DNA of 64,000 nt from NCBI RefSeq assembly GCF_026012015.1, contig NZ_BRXR01000001.1, positions 4,303,501-4,367,500 of the forward strand, in the 5' to 3' direction. Positions 1 through 8,644 of this stretch are shown here, one piece after another. How positions within the stretch are numbered: the stretch's first letter is position 1; each line of letters begins with the position of its first letter. The stretch comes from Clostridium omnivorum (GTDB lineage Bacteria; Bacillota; Clostridia; Clostridiales; Clostridiaceae). Under the pieces are notes generated by a model. That model had not been told where the DNA came from and made no database searches. It worked only from the letters and a program-made list of their open reading frames with translations. Made by a program: the position numbers and the translations under genes.

Positions 1-349
1 CAACAAAATATATTATAGTACTCATTATAAAGAGATGTACAAAAGCAGAAATAAAATTGTTTATAATTGGGATGCTCAAAGGAATGCGGCCAACTTGATA
101 TGACTTTTTTAGTTCACTTCCGTAAGTCTCTGATATAGGAATTGGCGATCCTAAAATTGCCCCCATTGTAACACCAAAAATAGACATAGATTGTATTAGT
201 GTACTCTTGGTGTCAGGTGTTATTGATGTAAATATTCCACCCATAAAACCGAAGAATATAAGCGGCACCACGTAGTAAGTGAGCAGAATACCTTTATTTC
301 TTAAATCAAGCTTCCATTGAAGCAATATACCATATAGAAATGCTTCCAT
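1..349 (-). CDS. ABC-2 type transporter permease, N-terminal part (runs off the left edge)
   Basis: About 116 residues can be read from the ATG at 349; the rest lies beyond the window. The protein is strongly hydrophobic after residue 20, with membrane segments near 22-40, 48-66 and 95-116, as in ABC-2 export permeases. The start codon shares one base with the stop codon of the ATP-binding protein upstream (TAATG), which implies translational coupling and a shared complex. With the MerR gene it forms a three-gene operon, probably for export of a drug or other toxic compound. The substrate cannot be told from sequence. Confidence 0.75.
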   Translation of the reverse strand, partial: MEAFLYGILLQWKLDLRNKGILLTYYVVPLIFFGFMGGIFTSITPDTKSTLIQSMSIFGVTMGAILGSPIPISETYGSELKKSYQVGRIPLSIPIINNFISAFVHLFIMSTIIYFV

Positions 350-1212
350 TATTTAACCCCCTTTGCAATACCCAAAAAGCTTTCTTCTAAAGATTGATGT
401 AAAATAATGATATCAATTACAGGATTGGATGAACCTTTAAGGAAGTCTAATATTTCCATTAAACCATCACTGACATTAGTAGTTACATAGGTGTAATAAT
501 TATTTTCAGTTTCAACATATGTGGAATGGAAAAAATCAGCCTTTATCAAGGGATTACAGGTTTTGATTTGCAGTTTGATAAGTGGTTGTATCTGTTTAGT
601 AAGCTCTTCTACAGTGCCGATAAAAGCTATTTTACCGTCCTTTAATATAGCTAACCTGTCGCATAAGCTTTCTATTTCAGCCATATCATGACTTGATAGA
701 ACGATTGTTTTGCCGTTGTTTTTAAATCTTCTGATTTGCTCATGGAGTGCTGCACGACCCTCTACGTCAAGCCCAGCGGTGGGTTCATCAAGAAAGATAA
801 TATCAGGGTCACCTATTAGTCCAAGCGCAAGATGCAACCGTCTTTTTTGACCTGTAGACAATTGACAATACTGCTTGTTTTTTATTTCCGATAATCCAAG
901 ACTTTCAAAAAGGGATAGGTCTATAGTTGACTTATTCCATTTAGAAAATAGCGTAAATGCTTCAATTACTTTTATATTAGCAGGCAGGGAAGATGACTGA
1001 AGTTGTACACCAAAATCTCCATTAATTGAAATTTCACCTCCATCATATTTCCTAATACCCTCGATACATTCCAATGTAGTGGTTTTACCCGCACCATTTG
1101 TACCTAAAAGTGCAAAAACTTCACCTTTTTTTACATCAAAAGATATTCCTTTAATAGCTGTATTCTGTCCATAGCTTTTAATTAAATTTTCAATCTTTAT
1201 AGCTAATGTCAT
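349..1212 (-). CDS. ABC transporter ATP-binding protein
   Basis: Cytoplasmic ATPase of an ABC exporter, 287 aa. Walker A is GTNGAGKT (about residues 37-44), the signature LSTGQ is at 118-122, Walker B IIFLDE at 138-143, and the H-loop follows as LSSHD. The roughly 70 residues after the nucleotide-binding core are typical of ABC-2 drug exporters of the CcmA/DrrA group. The GGGAGG site before the ATG supports the start. Its first 23 bases overlap the end of the merR gene and its stop overlaps the permease start, so all three are co-translated. The MerR/TipAS neighbour suggests the pump is induced by a small antimicrobial-like ligand (inference). Confidence 0.9.
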   Translation of the reverse strand: MTLAIKIENLIKSYGQNTAIKGISFDVKKGEVFALLGTNGAGKTTTLECIEGIRKYDGGEISINGDFGVQLQSSSLPANIKVIEAFTLFSKWNKSTIDLSLFESLGLSEIKNKQYCQLSTGQKRRLHLALGLIGDPDIIFLDEPTAGLDVEGRAALHEQIRRFKNNGKTIVLSSHDMAEIESLCDRLAILKDGKIAFIGTVEELTKQIQPLIKLQIKTCNPLIKADFFHSTYVETENNYYTYVTTNVSDGLMEILDFLKGSSNPVIDIIILHQSLEESFLGIAKGVK

Positions 1213-2008
1213 TATACTTTTCCTCCCTAAATGGATTTTGTATATTATTAGTTTTCCAATATATATTCAGTGCTTTTCCAATAAACTCATCTACTATTTG
1301 TTGCTTTTTCTGCATTTCCTCACTCCATTCCTGTTGAGTTTTATTAAACTTCATAAGCTCTGGAAGTATACTCATATCCCCACCTGTGAAATCCATTATG
1401 AACGACCACCATTGTTTTGCAAGTTCTTGTCCTTTGTTACTTTCGGGAGTTATCTTTTGTTCATTAAACATTACTATATCATCACTCATGCTTTTCCATT
1501 TTTCAAAAAGTGCAACACCTAAGTTAGGCTGCTCTGAGAACCTTTGTTTAATATGAGTCATAAGAGTGTCATCAAAAAATTTCACAACCCAATAGCCTTC
1601 GTTTTTTTGTCTAATTAGTGTAACAATATCAGCATATTTATTAAAATCTACTTCATGAATAAGTGATACCTCGTCTCTCAAGGATTGCACTGCAGCTACA
1701 GCTTCTTTTAATTTTTCAATTTGAGATTTCAATGCCTGTTCCTGAGAATTCAGTGTTTTTACAACATCATCAGGGTTATCTAGAGAAATTAGCTTATGCT
1801 TGATATCTTCCAAAGAAAAGCCTAAATATTTAAAAGATAATATTTGATGAAGCTTTACCATATCTTTTTTCGTATAAAGACGCCTTCCTCCCTCGCTTTT
1901 GAAAGATGGTGTAAGTAAGCCTTCTTTGTCATAATATTGCAGGGTACGTACGGATACGTTCATTAGCTTTGCTAGCTCGCCTACTGTTAATAAATCTTTG
2001 TTTTTCAT
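1190..2008 (-). CDS. MerR family transcriptional regulator with TipAS-type ligand domain
   Basis: The N-terminus is a MerR winged helix (TVGELAKLMNVSVRTLQYYD), followed by a long dimerisation helix (about 75-125) and a TipAS-like effector domain (conserved WWSF and Met/Phe-rich helices, 135-255). TipAL-type regulators bind thiopeptides or other antimicrobials and activate export genes by twisting DNA at a promoter with a long spacer. The start at 2008 was chosen because GGAGG lies 8 bases before it; an upstream GTG in frame at 2029 would fall inside the -10 region. It is the first gene of the operon with the ABC ATPase and permease and almost surely controls it from the promoter directly upstream. 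Confidence 0.88.
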   Translation of the reverse strand: MKNKDLLTVGELAKLMNVSVRTLQYYDKEGLLTPSFKSEGGRRLYTKKDMVKLHQILSFKYLGFSLEDIKHKLISLDNPDDVVKTLNSQEQALKSQIEKLKEAVAAVQSLRDEVSLIHEVDFNKYADIVTLIRQKNEGYWVVKFFDDTLMTHIKQRFSEQPNLGVALFEKWKSMSDDIVMFNEQKITPESNKGQELAKQWWSFIMDFTGGDMSILPELMKFNKTQQEWSEEMQKKQQIVDEFIGKALNIYWKTNNIQNPFREEKYNDISYKD

Positions 2009-2029
2009 TTTCTTTGCCTCCATACTCAC

Positions 2030-2060
2030 ATTATATAATATGACGTAACGTCACAAGCAA
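2030..2060 (-). promoter_or_regulatory. MerR-type promoter with 19-bp spacer and central dyad
   Basis: On the minus strand the -35 box is TTGCTT (2060-2055) and the -10 box TATAAT (2035-2030), separated by 19 bp instead of 17. The spacer holds the perfect inverted repeat TGACGTTACGTCA (2053-2041). A dyad inside an over-long spacer is the hallmark of MerR-activated promoters, and the gene 22 bases downstream encodes a MerR protein, so this is very likely the autoregulated operator of the merR-ABC operon. The rest of the 2030-2378 gap holds only an imperfect hairpin and the start region of the next gene. Confidence 0.85.
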
Positions 2061-2115
2061 GGGTAAAAACAACTTATTTCGTTTTAGTAACATAAAATTA
2101 TCTGAATAATTTAAA

Positions 2116-2152
2116 GAGGCTGCTGCACAATTATATTAAGTGTAGTAGCCTC
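2116..2152. repeat. imperfect hairpin between two divergent genes
   Basis: GAGGCTGCTGCAC and GTGTAGTAGCCTC can pair over 13 positions with two G-U pairs on the plus strand, with an 11-base loop. It lies between two outward-reading promoters, so it terminates neither neighbour. It is probably the relic terminator of a lost gene. Confidence 0.45.
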
Positions 2153-2378
2153 ATCTAGTGTAATTTTTATAATACTTTTTTTAAAATTTAAACTTATTTT
2201 CTCCTAAGATATATATAATTTGTTTTGAACAAATATTCCATGATAATATATACATTACCAATTATTGAAATATGTTGCAATAAACATTAAGATATTTATA
2301 GAAATATTAAAAAATTATAGTATGATAAAATGATAGTGGAAGCAGTAGTGCCAAAATACTAATTTATGGAGGTAAATT

Positions 2379-2963
2379 ATGAAGACTTTATTATTTTTAG
2401 CTAAAGGTGTTGAAACTATGGAGCTTAGTGTGTTTGTAGATGTATTAGGATGGGCTAGAAATGACTATGGATATAATACGGAAGTTGTGACCTGTGGATT
2501 TAATAAAGAGGTCGTTAGTACATTTAACATACCTATTAGAGTAGATAAAGTAATAGATGAAATTAATGTAGATGATTATGATGCTCTTGCTATACCAGGT
2601 GGCTTTGAGGAGTTTGGATTTTATGAAGAAGCCTATGATGAAAAATTCTTAAAATTAATAAGACAATTTGATTCTAAAAGTAAAATAATAGCATCTATTT
2701 GTGTAGGTGCATTGCCAGTAGGTAAAAGCGGAGTTCTAAAAAATAGAAAAGCTACAACTTACCATTTGAAAGATGGATGCAGGCAAAAGCAATTAAATAC
2801 CTTTGGTGTTAATGTGATAAATGAACCTATAGTAGTTGATAGAAATATTATTACATCCTATTGTCCAGAAACAGCTCCAGAGGTTGCATTTAAGCTTTTA
2901 GAAATGTTAACTTCAAAAGAAAAAATGGAAGCAGTTAAAGTTGCTATGGGTTTTAAATTATAA
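2379..2963 (+). CDS. DJ-1/PfpI family protein
   Basis: 194-aa cytoplasmic protein of the DJ-1/ThiJ/PfpI superfamily. The flavodoxin-like fold shows the nucleophile elbow ASICVGALPVG with Cys108, and AIPGGFEEFG around 71-80 supplies the acidic partner region. Members include glyoxalases/deglycases, chaperones and regulators; the exact activity is not deducible. A GGAGG site lies 7 bases before the ATG. It is followed 95 bp later by an AraC regulator in the same direction, so the two may be co-transcribed. Length is normal for the family and nothing suggests damage. Confidence 0.85.
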   Translation: MKTLLFLAKGVETMELSVFVDVLGWARNDYGYNTEVVTCGFNKEVVSTFNIPIRVDKVIDEINVDDYDALAIPGGFEEFGFYEEAYDEKFLKLIRQFDSKSKIIASICVGALPVGKSGVLKNRKATTYHLKDGCRQKQLNTFGVNVINEPIVVDRNIITSYCPETAPEVAFKLLEMLTSKEKMEAVKVAMGFKL

Positions 2964-3058
2964 AAATTGAGTTTAAAAAACAAACATTTTCTGTACAGGA
3001 ATAGTTGCGACATGAATTTGAATATCAGATATACTCTTTGTAGAAAGGAGGATTTCAT

Positions 3059-3949
3059 ATGGATTGGCTAAAAAGAATGAACAGTGCGCTAGATTATGTT
3101 GAGAGCAATCTAGCAAATGAAATTGATATGAAAGTGGTAGCTCAAAAAGCCTGCTGCTCATCTTACAATTTTCAAAAGATGTTTTCATTTATAACTGAAA
3201 TATCTATTGCTGAATATGTAAGGCGAAGAAGGCTAACTCTAGCTGCATTTGAAATTCAAAATAGTGATATTAAGATAATAGATGTTGCACTGAAATATGG
3301 TTATGAGTCACCTGTTTCATTTACTAGAGCATTTCAAGCATTGCATGGTATAGTACCATCCTTAGCGCGCGAGGGTGGTGTTGTGCTTAAGGCCTATCCA
3401 CGAATATCCTTTCAAATTTCTATAAAAGGAGAAAGTGAGATGGAATACAGAATCGAAACAAAACAAGCATTTGATATCTTTGGAATTGAGATCATTGGGT
3501 CTTTAATAGGAGATGAAAGTTATAAAAATCCTGGCCAACTTTGGCGAGAATGTCAGAAAGATGGAATGTATGATGAGCTATTTGAAAACTCAGGTGATTT
3601 ACCATCCTTTATCTCACAGGATTTATGCAAGATCCATGGTGCAGCAAACTATAGAAAAACAGAAGAGAATACCTTCCCCTATATTCTTTGCTCTTTTGTA
3701 AGTAAAAATAGTAATACGGAAGGCTATAAAATTGTTCATATACCAGAACAAACCTATGCTATCTTTCCTTCAAAATCATTTAAATGGGATGAAATCAGTA
3801 CAGTTCGATGTTCTTTGGAAAAAAGATTTTATAGTGAATGGCTGCCAACTTCAAACTATGAAAAGGTCGATGGTGCGGAATTTGAAATCTATGGTGGAAA
3901 TACTGAATATGGATATATTGAATTGTGGTATCCAGTAGTGAAAAAATAA
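3059..3949 (+). CDS. AraC family regulator with GyrI-like effector-binding domain
   Basis: 296 aa. Two AraC helix-turn-helix units occupy residues 5-105 (second helix FSFITEISIAEYVRRRRL, then VALKYGYESPVSFTRAF). Residues about 120-296 match the GyrI-like/effector-binding (BmrR-type) small-molecule domain, ending in YGYIELWYPV. Such N-terminal AraC plus C-terminal GyrI-like proteins (Rob-like layout) respond to hydrophobic or cationic compounds. The AAAGGAGG site ahead of the ATG is excellent. It follows the DJ-1 gene, and a GC-containing hairpin plus T-run ends the unit. Confidence 0.88.
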   Translation: MDWLKRMNSALDYVESNLANEIDMKVVAQKACCSSYNFQKMFSFITEISIAEYVRRRRLTLAAFEIQNSDIKIIDVALKYGYESPVSFTRAFQALHGIVPSLAREGGVVLKAYPRISFQISIKGESEMEYRIETKQAFDIFGIEIIGSLIGDESYKNPGQLWRECQKDGMYDELFENSGDLPSFISQDLCKIHGAANYRKTEENTFPYILCSFVSKNSNTEGYKIVHIPEQTYAIFPSKSFKWDEISTVRCSLEKRFYSEWLPTSNYEKVDGAEFEIYGGNTEYGYIELWYPVVKK

Positions 3950-3953
3950 TGTA

Positions 3954-3992
3954 GTCATGGCCGCCCTGAAAAAGGGTGGTTATGGCTTTTTG
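3954..3992 (+). terminator. intrinsic terminator after the AraC gene
   Basis: A stem of about 14 pairs, including G-U pairs (GCCGCCCT against AGGGTGGT and flanking bases), with a short A-rich loop followed by two T-runs. Confidence 0.8.
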
Positions 3993-4188
3993 ATTTTTAT
4001 AAGTTACTTCTGCTGTTTATGTAAGACAAAGATATGATGTTGTGCAAAAGTTTGTAAATTGTAAGAGGAAATTATTGGTGTTTATAGAATTATTGTATTG
4101 TTAATGATAAAGCCTTAGGGTAAAAGATATAATACTGTTTATTGTAAGCAATGTTAAAAAAGCTTGCTTTTTAACAAAGATAAATAAG

Positions 4189-4315
4189 AAGGCAACAGTA
4201 CATTCTTTTGGAACCCATCTTCTTGAGGGGGGCACTGATTTAAGATTTATATAGGAACTATTAGGCCATTTCAGTTCTAAAATAACTGAAGCATGGAGGA
4301 ATTACAGTGGATGAA
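4189..4315 (+). pseudogene. tyrosine recombinase (integrase) C-terminal remnant
   Basis: One frame reads HSFGTHLLEGGTDLRFI, then a TAG stop, then ELLGHFSSKITEAW. This is clearly the C-terminal catalytic part of a XerC/D-type phage integrase (consensus HSFATHLLE...DLR.IQELLGH.S...T). The stop replaces the conserved Gln before ELLGH, the Arg of the box before HSF is Val, and the catalytic Tyr position is occupied by Trp or lost. No N-terminal part is found in the 240 bases upstream. It marks an old mobile-element insertion at the start of a decayed stretch. The rest of 3993-4400 holds only a short A/T-rich inverted repeat (about 4153-4175). Confidence 0.8.
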
Positions 4316-4400
4316 ATTGAAATAAAAAAGCTAAACAATAACGAAGAAACTAAGAAATATAAAATTAACATAAATAATAAAAAGAAAGGGCTGAGAATCT

Positions 4401-4826
4401 ATGGGGATATTTGATATATTTAAAAAAAAGAAGCCAAGTTTAAAAAGTGATATCGTGAGGGCATACGAATGGATTTCCACAGCATTAAAAAGTTCTGGTT
4501 ATAATGCTGACTTTTCAATTGAAAGTTTAAGAGAGATTGATAGATTTTTTGATGAACATACTGAGAATGGGCAAGCAAAGGTTGGAGGGTTATTAGCTGA
4601 AAGCCTTGGAATGAGATTATTTGCATTAGGTTCTTATGTTGGAGAAGTTTTAAGACGTCAATACGGAGGAGAATGGAAAACTGATGATAATGATCCCAAA
4701 GGTGAAATTAACATTGCAGTGAATCTTGGAAATGGCACCGTAGTTTGGCCTGTTCAGAGAGTAATGAAGAGATTCGAAAATGGTAGCGAAGATGGAATTT
4801 ATGTATATGGGATAGCATGTAAATAA
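4401..4826 (+). CDS. conserved hypothetical protein
   Basis: 141 aa, soluble, not assigned to a family with confidence. It begins with a basic stretch (FDIFKKKKPSLK), continues with helical segments, and has a C-terminal beta-rich half with GEINIAVNLGNGTVVWPVQRVMKRFENG. The layout resembles small DUF proteins found beside immunity or SUKH-like genes in firmicutes, but no motif settles this. A weak ribosome site (AAAGGG about 12 bases upstream) precedes the ATG. No operon partner is evident; the next gene starts 75 bp later. Confidence 0.65.
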   Translation: MGIFDIFKKKKPSLKSDIVRAYEWISTALKSSGYNADFSIESLREIDRFFDEHTENGQAKVGGLLAESLGMRLFALGSYVGEVLRRQYGGEWKTDDNDPKGEINIAVNLGNGTVVWPVQRVMKRFENGSEDGIYVYGIACK

Positions 4827-4901
4827 ATTGTTAGTATTATAAATAAAATAAGATATTTTTGTAGGTCGATATAAATAGAAATAAATTGAGGGGGATTTGT
4901 T

Positions 4902-5411
4902 TTGAGCAGATTAATTCGTTATGCTAATTTGGAAGATTCAGAGGTTTTAGGTAAAATTCACTCTGAATCACTACAATCAGCGTTTAAAAATGTTATTCCA
5001 GATTATGTTTTAAATGTTGATTTTAGTGTTGAAAGAAGGGTAGCACGTTTTAAAAGGGAATTATTAGAGGGTTCGCCTAGGACCGCTGTTATTTTTGAAG
5101 GAAACGAACCAGTAGGTTTAATATCATTTGGAAAATGTAGATATGGTGATAATGATAAATCATGGATAGAGATTTGGAGAGTTTATTTTATACCAAAATT
5201 CTGGGGAAGTGGAATTGCTAAAGAATTGATGGAGTGGGGAATAAATGAAATACTAAAAGAAAACTTCACCAATATAGAACTTTGGGTATTAGAAGAAAAT
5301 ATACGTGCTAGAAAGTTTTATGAGAAGATGGGTTTTACGCATGACAATACTGTACAAATAATTGATATGGGTAAAGAGCTAAGAGAACTGCGTTATATTA
5401 AGCTATGGTAG
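4902..5411 (+). CDS. GNAT family N-acetyltransferase
   Basis: 169 aa, TTG start behind GAGGGGGA. The GNAT acetyl-CoA fold is recognisable: a substrate strand near 62-75 (PVGLISFGKC), the beta4 strand and pyrophosphate loop in WRVYFIPKFWGSGIAKELMEW (about 96-116, with the GxGxA-type turn), and the C-terminal N-x-x-A-R-x-F-Y-E-K-M-G-F motif. Such proteins acetylate small molecules, peptides or antibiotics; the substrate is unknown. It stands alone among remnants. Confidence 0.85.
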   Translation: MSRLIRYANLEDSEVLGKIHSESLQSAFKNVIPDYVLNVDFSVERRVARFKRELLEGSPRTAVIFEGNEPVGLISFGKCRYGDNDKSWIEIWRVYFIPKFWGSGIAKELMEWGINEILKENFTNIELWVLEENIRARKFYEKMGFTHDNTVQIIDMGKELRELRYIKLW

Positions 5412-5483
5412 CAATATAGCTAATTCACACTCTTCTTATACGACATAACTAATTTAAAGTAAATTAGAATAGACTTTATTTAG

Positions 5484-5774
5484 AGAGATAAGTTTATTAA
5501 AGATTGCTATAATCAGTTAAAGCCAAATGGATATATGATTTTTACTAATATTTCAAAAGAAGCTCCAATGTTTGGAAAGGGTAAACAACTGGATAAAGAC
5601 TATTTTGAGGTAATGGAAGGATTAAAAATGTTTTTTTATGATTCTGATTCGATAAAACAAGAATTTGGCAAGTATGGATTGATAGAAATTTCTGAAGTTA
5701 TTGAGTCACATAAGAATAATGAAAATAAACCTCCATTTAAATTTTTAATGGTAAAATGTCATAAAGAACTATAA
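5484..5774 (+). pseudogene. class I SAM methyltransferase, C-terminal remnant
   Basis: An open frame from 5484 reads DKFIKDCYNQLKPNGYMIFTN, the late strand/helix of a class I methyltransferase, and ends in a terminal strand ending FLMVKCHKEL. There is no SAM-binding motif I upstream and a stop codon precedes the frame at 5481. An internal ATG could give a 79-aa product, but that would lack the whole cofactor site. It is a 5'-truncated remnant, like the one at 8423-8644. Confidence 0.75.
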
Positions 5775-5936
5775 TTACAATTAAATGAAAAATCAAAAAT
5801 AATAAATTATTAATTGATAAGGCTTATGTGTATTCATAAAGATTTTCAATTGCGTGCTTTAATTATAAATAACAAGTAGATATTGGTAACGAATTAATAC
5901 ATCTGGACAAAATTAAGAAAAGTGGGAGAAAGACAT

Positions 5937-6665
5937 ATGATAAAAGAAGTAAATAAAGAAGAGTTATATCGACCTAATCTAAAAATAGAAACTCAGCATT
6001 TTATAATTATTTACGGCGAAATGGATAAAGCTTGTATAGATAAGGTGTCAGCTGTTCTCGAAGGTAATTACAGTGAAGTTACAAATAAATTAAAGCAACA
6101 GCTTGAAGAAAAGTTAACTGTTGAGATATATACAGATCTTAACCAATTACATATTGCATTAGGTTTTCCAGATGCACCAGATTGGGTAAGAGGAGGGCTA
6201 GGGGTTGGTAAAATTGTTATTGCATCACCACTAAATCCACCTCCAGGGTCAGGATTTGACAACGTGGTAAATACTGCTGTTCATGAATTTGTACATATTA
6301 TAATAAAGAAAATAAATTCGAATATTCCTAGGTGGTTGGATGAGGGCGTCGCTTCTTATGAAGCAAAAGACAATAATGAAATGTGGATAGCAAATACAAT
6401 TGTAAAAGGTTTGGAAAATAATACACTACCAACATTTGATGACCTAGATACAAGAGAGGATTTTCAAGCATTTTTTAGGAAAGACGGTTATCAATACTCA
6501 TATACTATAGTAGAATCAATAGTTAATGTATTTGGCTATGATAAGTTATACAGCTTAATAAAGTCACCTAAAAATATTGTAGACATTTTTGGAATAACAG
6601 AAAATGAATTACAAAATAAGTGGATTGAATATATTAAGGATAACTACATGGTAAATAAATTATAA
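5937..6665 (+). CDS. peptidase MA-like (gluzincin) metalloprotease
   Basis: 242 aa. The zinc motif HEFVH (residues 116-120) is followed 19 residues later by a third-ligand glutamate in PRWLDEGVASYEA, the gluzincin pattern of the peptidase MA-like family. No signal peptide or transmembrane segment is seen, so it is probably cytoplasmic or released in an unusual way. The ATG at 5937 was preferred to the in-frame GTG at 5922, because GGGAG lies at good distance before it. It stands alone with no clear partner gene. Substrates are unknown. Confidence 0.75.
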   Translation: MIKEVNKEELYRPNLKIETQHFIIIYGEMDKACIDKVSAVLEGNYSEVTNKLKQQLEEKLTVEIYTDLNQLHIALGFPDAPDWVRGGLGVGKIVIASPLNPPPGSGFDNVVNTAVHEFVHIIIKKINSNIPRWLDEGVASYEAKDNNEMWIANTIVKGLENNTLPTFDDLDTREDFQAFFRKDGYQYSYTIVESIVNVFGYDKLYSLIKSPKNIVDIFGITENELQNKWIEYIKDNYMVNKL

Positions 6666-6754
6666 ATTTCTGTCTTTCGCTTAATGCTTTTAATATGGCA
6701 TTTAACTTTTAACTTTTCATTTAGTTTACAGGTTTAGCTGGGGGGGATACACTC

Positions 6755-7525
6755 ATGAATATTAAAAAACTTATTCCAAATTCTAATATCAGGAATTGGG
6801 TAGGACCTTTTAACGATGACGAGTATTATTATGATTTAGGAAAATCCCAAGCAGAAAAAATCATTCAATGGCTATCAGTAAAGCCTGAGCATAAGATTTT
6901 AGATATTGGATGCGGTTGTGGAAGAATAGCAATACACTTCTTAAATTATTTGAATGAAGAAGGCAGCTACATTGGAATTGATAGCAACAAGGAGTTGCTT
7001 TCTTATTGTAAGGATAATATAACAGTACTAAGGCGGAATTTTCAATTTCAATATGTAGATGTATATAATAGAGCATATTCACCACAAGGAAAAATAAATA
7101 CTCAAGATTTTGTTTTTCCCATAGAGGATGAATCTATGGACATTGTAATTCTGTGGTCAGTATTTACACATATGTACTTAACTGATATAGATTCATATTT
7201 AAAAGAGATACATAGAGTATTAAAAAAAGGTGGACTTGTTTTGGCTTCCTTGAATTTAAATAATTCATTTACTAAACAGCAAATAGAGACAAAAAAATCT
7301 CATTTAGATATAAAATATTTTATTGCTGATGGATTATTTAGTTTGGATACTGATACTCCAGAAAGTGGATTTGCTCATGATGAAGATAAAGTAAAAGAGC
7401 TTTATTGGAAGTATGGATTTTTAATAAAAGAAATAAAGTATGGTATTTGGTCTTCGAAAGAATTAACAGGAGAGTTTCATGATACAATAATTGCACAAAA
7501 GTTGACAACAAAATCATGCGATTAA
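6755..7525 (+). CDS. class I SAM-dependent methyltransferase
   Basis: 256 aa. Motif I is HKILDIGCGCGRIAIHFL (about 45-62), followed by the acidic end of strand 2 (YIGIDSNKELL) and motif II/III (MDIVILWSVFTHM, EIHRVLKKGGLVLASL), as in Methyltransf_11/25 families. The GGGGGG site before the ATG is strong. Target unknown, probably a small molecule. It is one of three intact and two broken class I methyltransferases in the window. Confidence 0.85.
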   Translation: MNIKKLIPNSNIRNWVGPFNDDEYYYDLGKSQAEKIIQWLSVKPEHKILDIGCGCGRIAIHFLNYLNEEGSYIGIDSNKELLSYCKDNITVLRRNFQFQYVDVYNRAYSPQGKINTQDFVFPIEDESMDIVILWSVFTHMYLTDIDSYLKEIHRVLKKGGLVLASLNLNNSFTKQQIETKKSHLDIKYFIADGLFSLDTDTPESGFAHDEDKVKELYWKYGFLIKEIKYGIWSSKELTGEFHDTIIAQKLTTKSCD

Positions 7526-7653
7526 TTAAACGTAGTAGTGATAAACGAACTTCTAATTCTTAATAACCATACATTATAAAATAAATTTAAGATAAATATA
7601 TTAGAGTTTGTTTAATGTGTAGGAGCAAAAAATTAATATAACATAATGTTACT

Positions 7654-7680
7654 GTCCGCCTTGTCTGGTGGACTTTTCTT
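7654..7680 (+). terminator. intrinsic terminator downstream of the methyltransferase
   Basis: GTCCGCC and GGTGGAC form a 7-bp stem with a 6-base loop, followed by TTTTCTT. It lies 130 bp after the gene. Confidence 0.65.
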
Positions 7681-7749
7681 ATATAGCATTGTGTAAATAT
7701 ATGGTTTATAATCAATATAAAGGCTAGACTTGGCTTAGAGTCAAAGCTC

Positions 7750-7790
7750 ATTTTAAAATCTAAGATAAAAGCTATCTAAGATTTTAAAAT
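7750..7790. repeat. near-perfect 18-bp inverted repeat
   Basis: ATTTTAAAATCTAAGATA (7750-7767) pairs with TATCTAAGATTTTAAAAT (7773-7790) except at one position, with a 5-base loop. It has no T-run and sits 73 bp before the DUF1877 gene, in an otherwise featureless 337-bp gap. It may be a 5'-UTR hairpin or a relic of a small mobile repeat. Confidence 0.6.
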
Positions 7791-7862
7791 ATTAGGGGAA
7801 ATTCAATTGTTAGTTAAGCAAATTTTAAGATGTTTTATTAATAATAAACGGGGGTAGATTTT

Positions 7863-8369
7863 ATGGGATTAATAGGACAATATATGATGATCAATGATCA
7901 AACATTTGGGAGTTTAGTCAATATAGAAAATGATGATTTGATTGAGATAATTGAAGAACTTAGTGAAGATGAGGAAAATGAAGTGTATGATATAGATAAA
8001 CTTTGGGACGGACTTCACTTTTTCCTTACAGGAATATCAGCATGTCAACCAATAGCAGGAAACAAACTAAGCGAAGCTATTGTTGGGGTTAAGGTATTTA
8101 ATAACGCTGAAGATGCCGACTTTATAGCCTATACTATGACTGAGGATTTGCATGGAATTGTAGAAGCTTTAATTAATGTAGATGTTGAAAATTTAAGACT
8201 AAACTTTGATTTGTCAAAGTTTAGAAAGTCAAAAATTTATCCTAATATTTGGAGAGATAATGAAAAGGAAAGTTTAATTGATGAACTTATGCAAGCATAT
8301 AAAAATATACTTAATTTCTACACAAGAGCATTAGAAAGAAAAGCTCATGTTGTTATAAGTATATATTAA
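7863..8369 (+). CDS. DUF1877 (YfbM-like) family protein
   Basis: 168 aa. The opening MGLIGQYMMI, the acidic stretch, and DKLWDGLHFFLTG followed by FIAYTMTEDLHGIVEAL match the DUF1877/YfbM family of unknown function, which is often found in accessory regions. A GGGGGT site precedes the ATG. It is followed by two broken genes, so it is likely a single transcription unit. Confidence 0.75.
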   Translation: MGLIGQYMMINDQTFGSLVNIENDDLIEIIEELSEDEENEVYDIDKLWDGLHFFLTGISACQPIAGNKLSEAIVGVKVFNNAEDADFIAYTMTEDLHGIVEALINVDVENLRLNFDLSKFRKSKIYPNIWRDNEKESLIDELMQAYKNILNFYTRALERKAHVVISIY

Positions 8370-8422
8370 GTATTTAGAGGGATTGGGGTATTAATAAAAG
8401 TATTTGTTGGCATGAATAAAGA

Positions 8423-8644
8423 TTGTTTGACAGGGAGGGTATTCTTGAAGGAGATAATCAAGTGCCCAAACGTTTTTTTAATGCCTATACTGATGAAAAT
8501 ATAAAGAAAGCAGTTTCACAACATTTTGAAATTATCAAATATGAAAATATTGATGTTAAAAAAAGTGCAGTTCATTTGCAATGTATGATACTTAAAAAAA
8601 AAGGAGTATATAGCTATTATATATTAGATAAAATCATAAAATAA
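8423..8644 (+). pseudogene. SAM methyltransferase C-terminal remnant
   Basis: The frame starting FDREGILEGDNQVPKRFFN and ending HLQCMILKKKG is the C-terminal third of a clostridial class I methyltransferase. A stop codon lies just upstream in frame and no motif I is present. An in-frame TTG could start a 73-aa peptide, but it would lack the SAM site. It abuts the next remnant directly, which suggests a deletion junction. Confidence 0.65.

Noticed and set aside
4307-4414. Small ORF annotated as a gene
   Set aside because: Only 35 codons, starting within the out-of-frame tail of the integrase remnant; the good ribosome site may be chance. Reported only as a low-interest finding.
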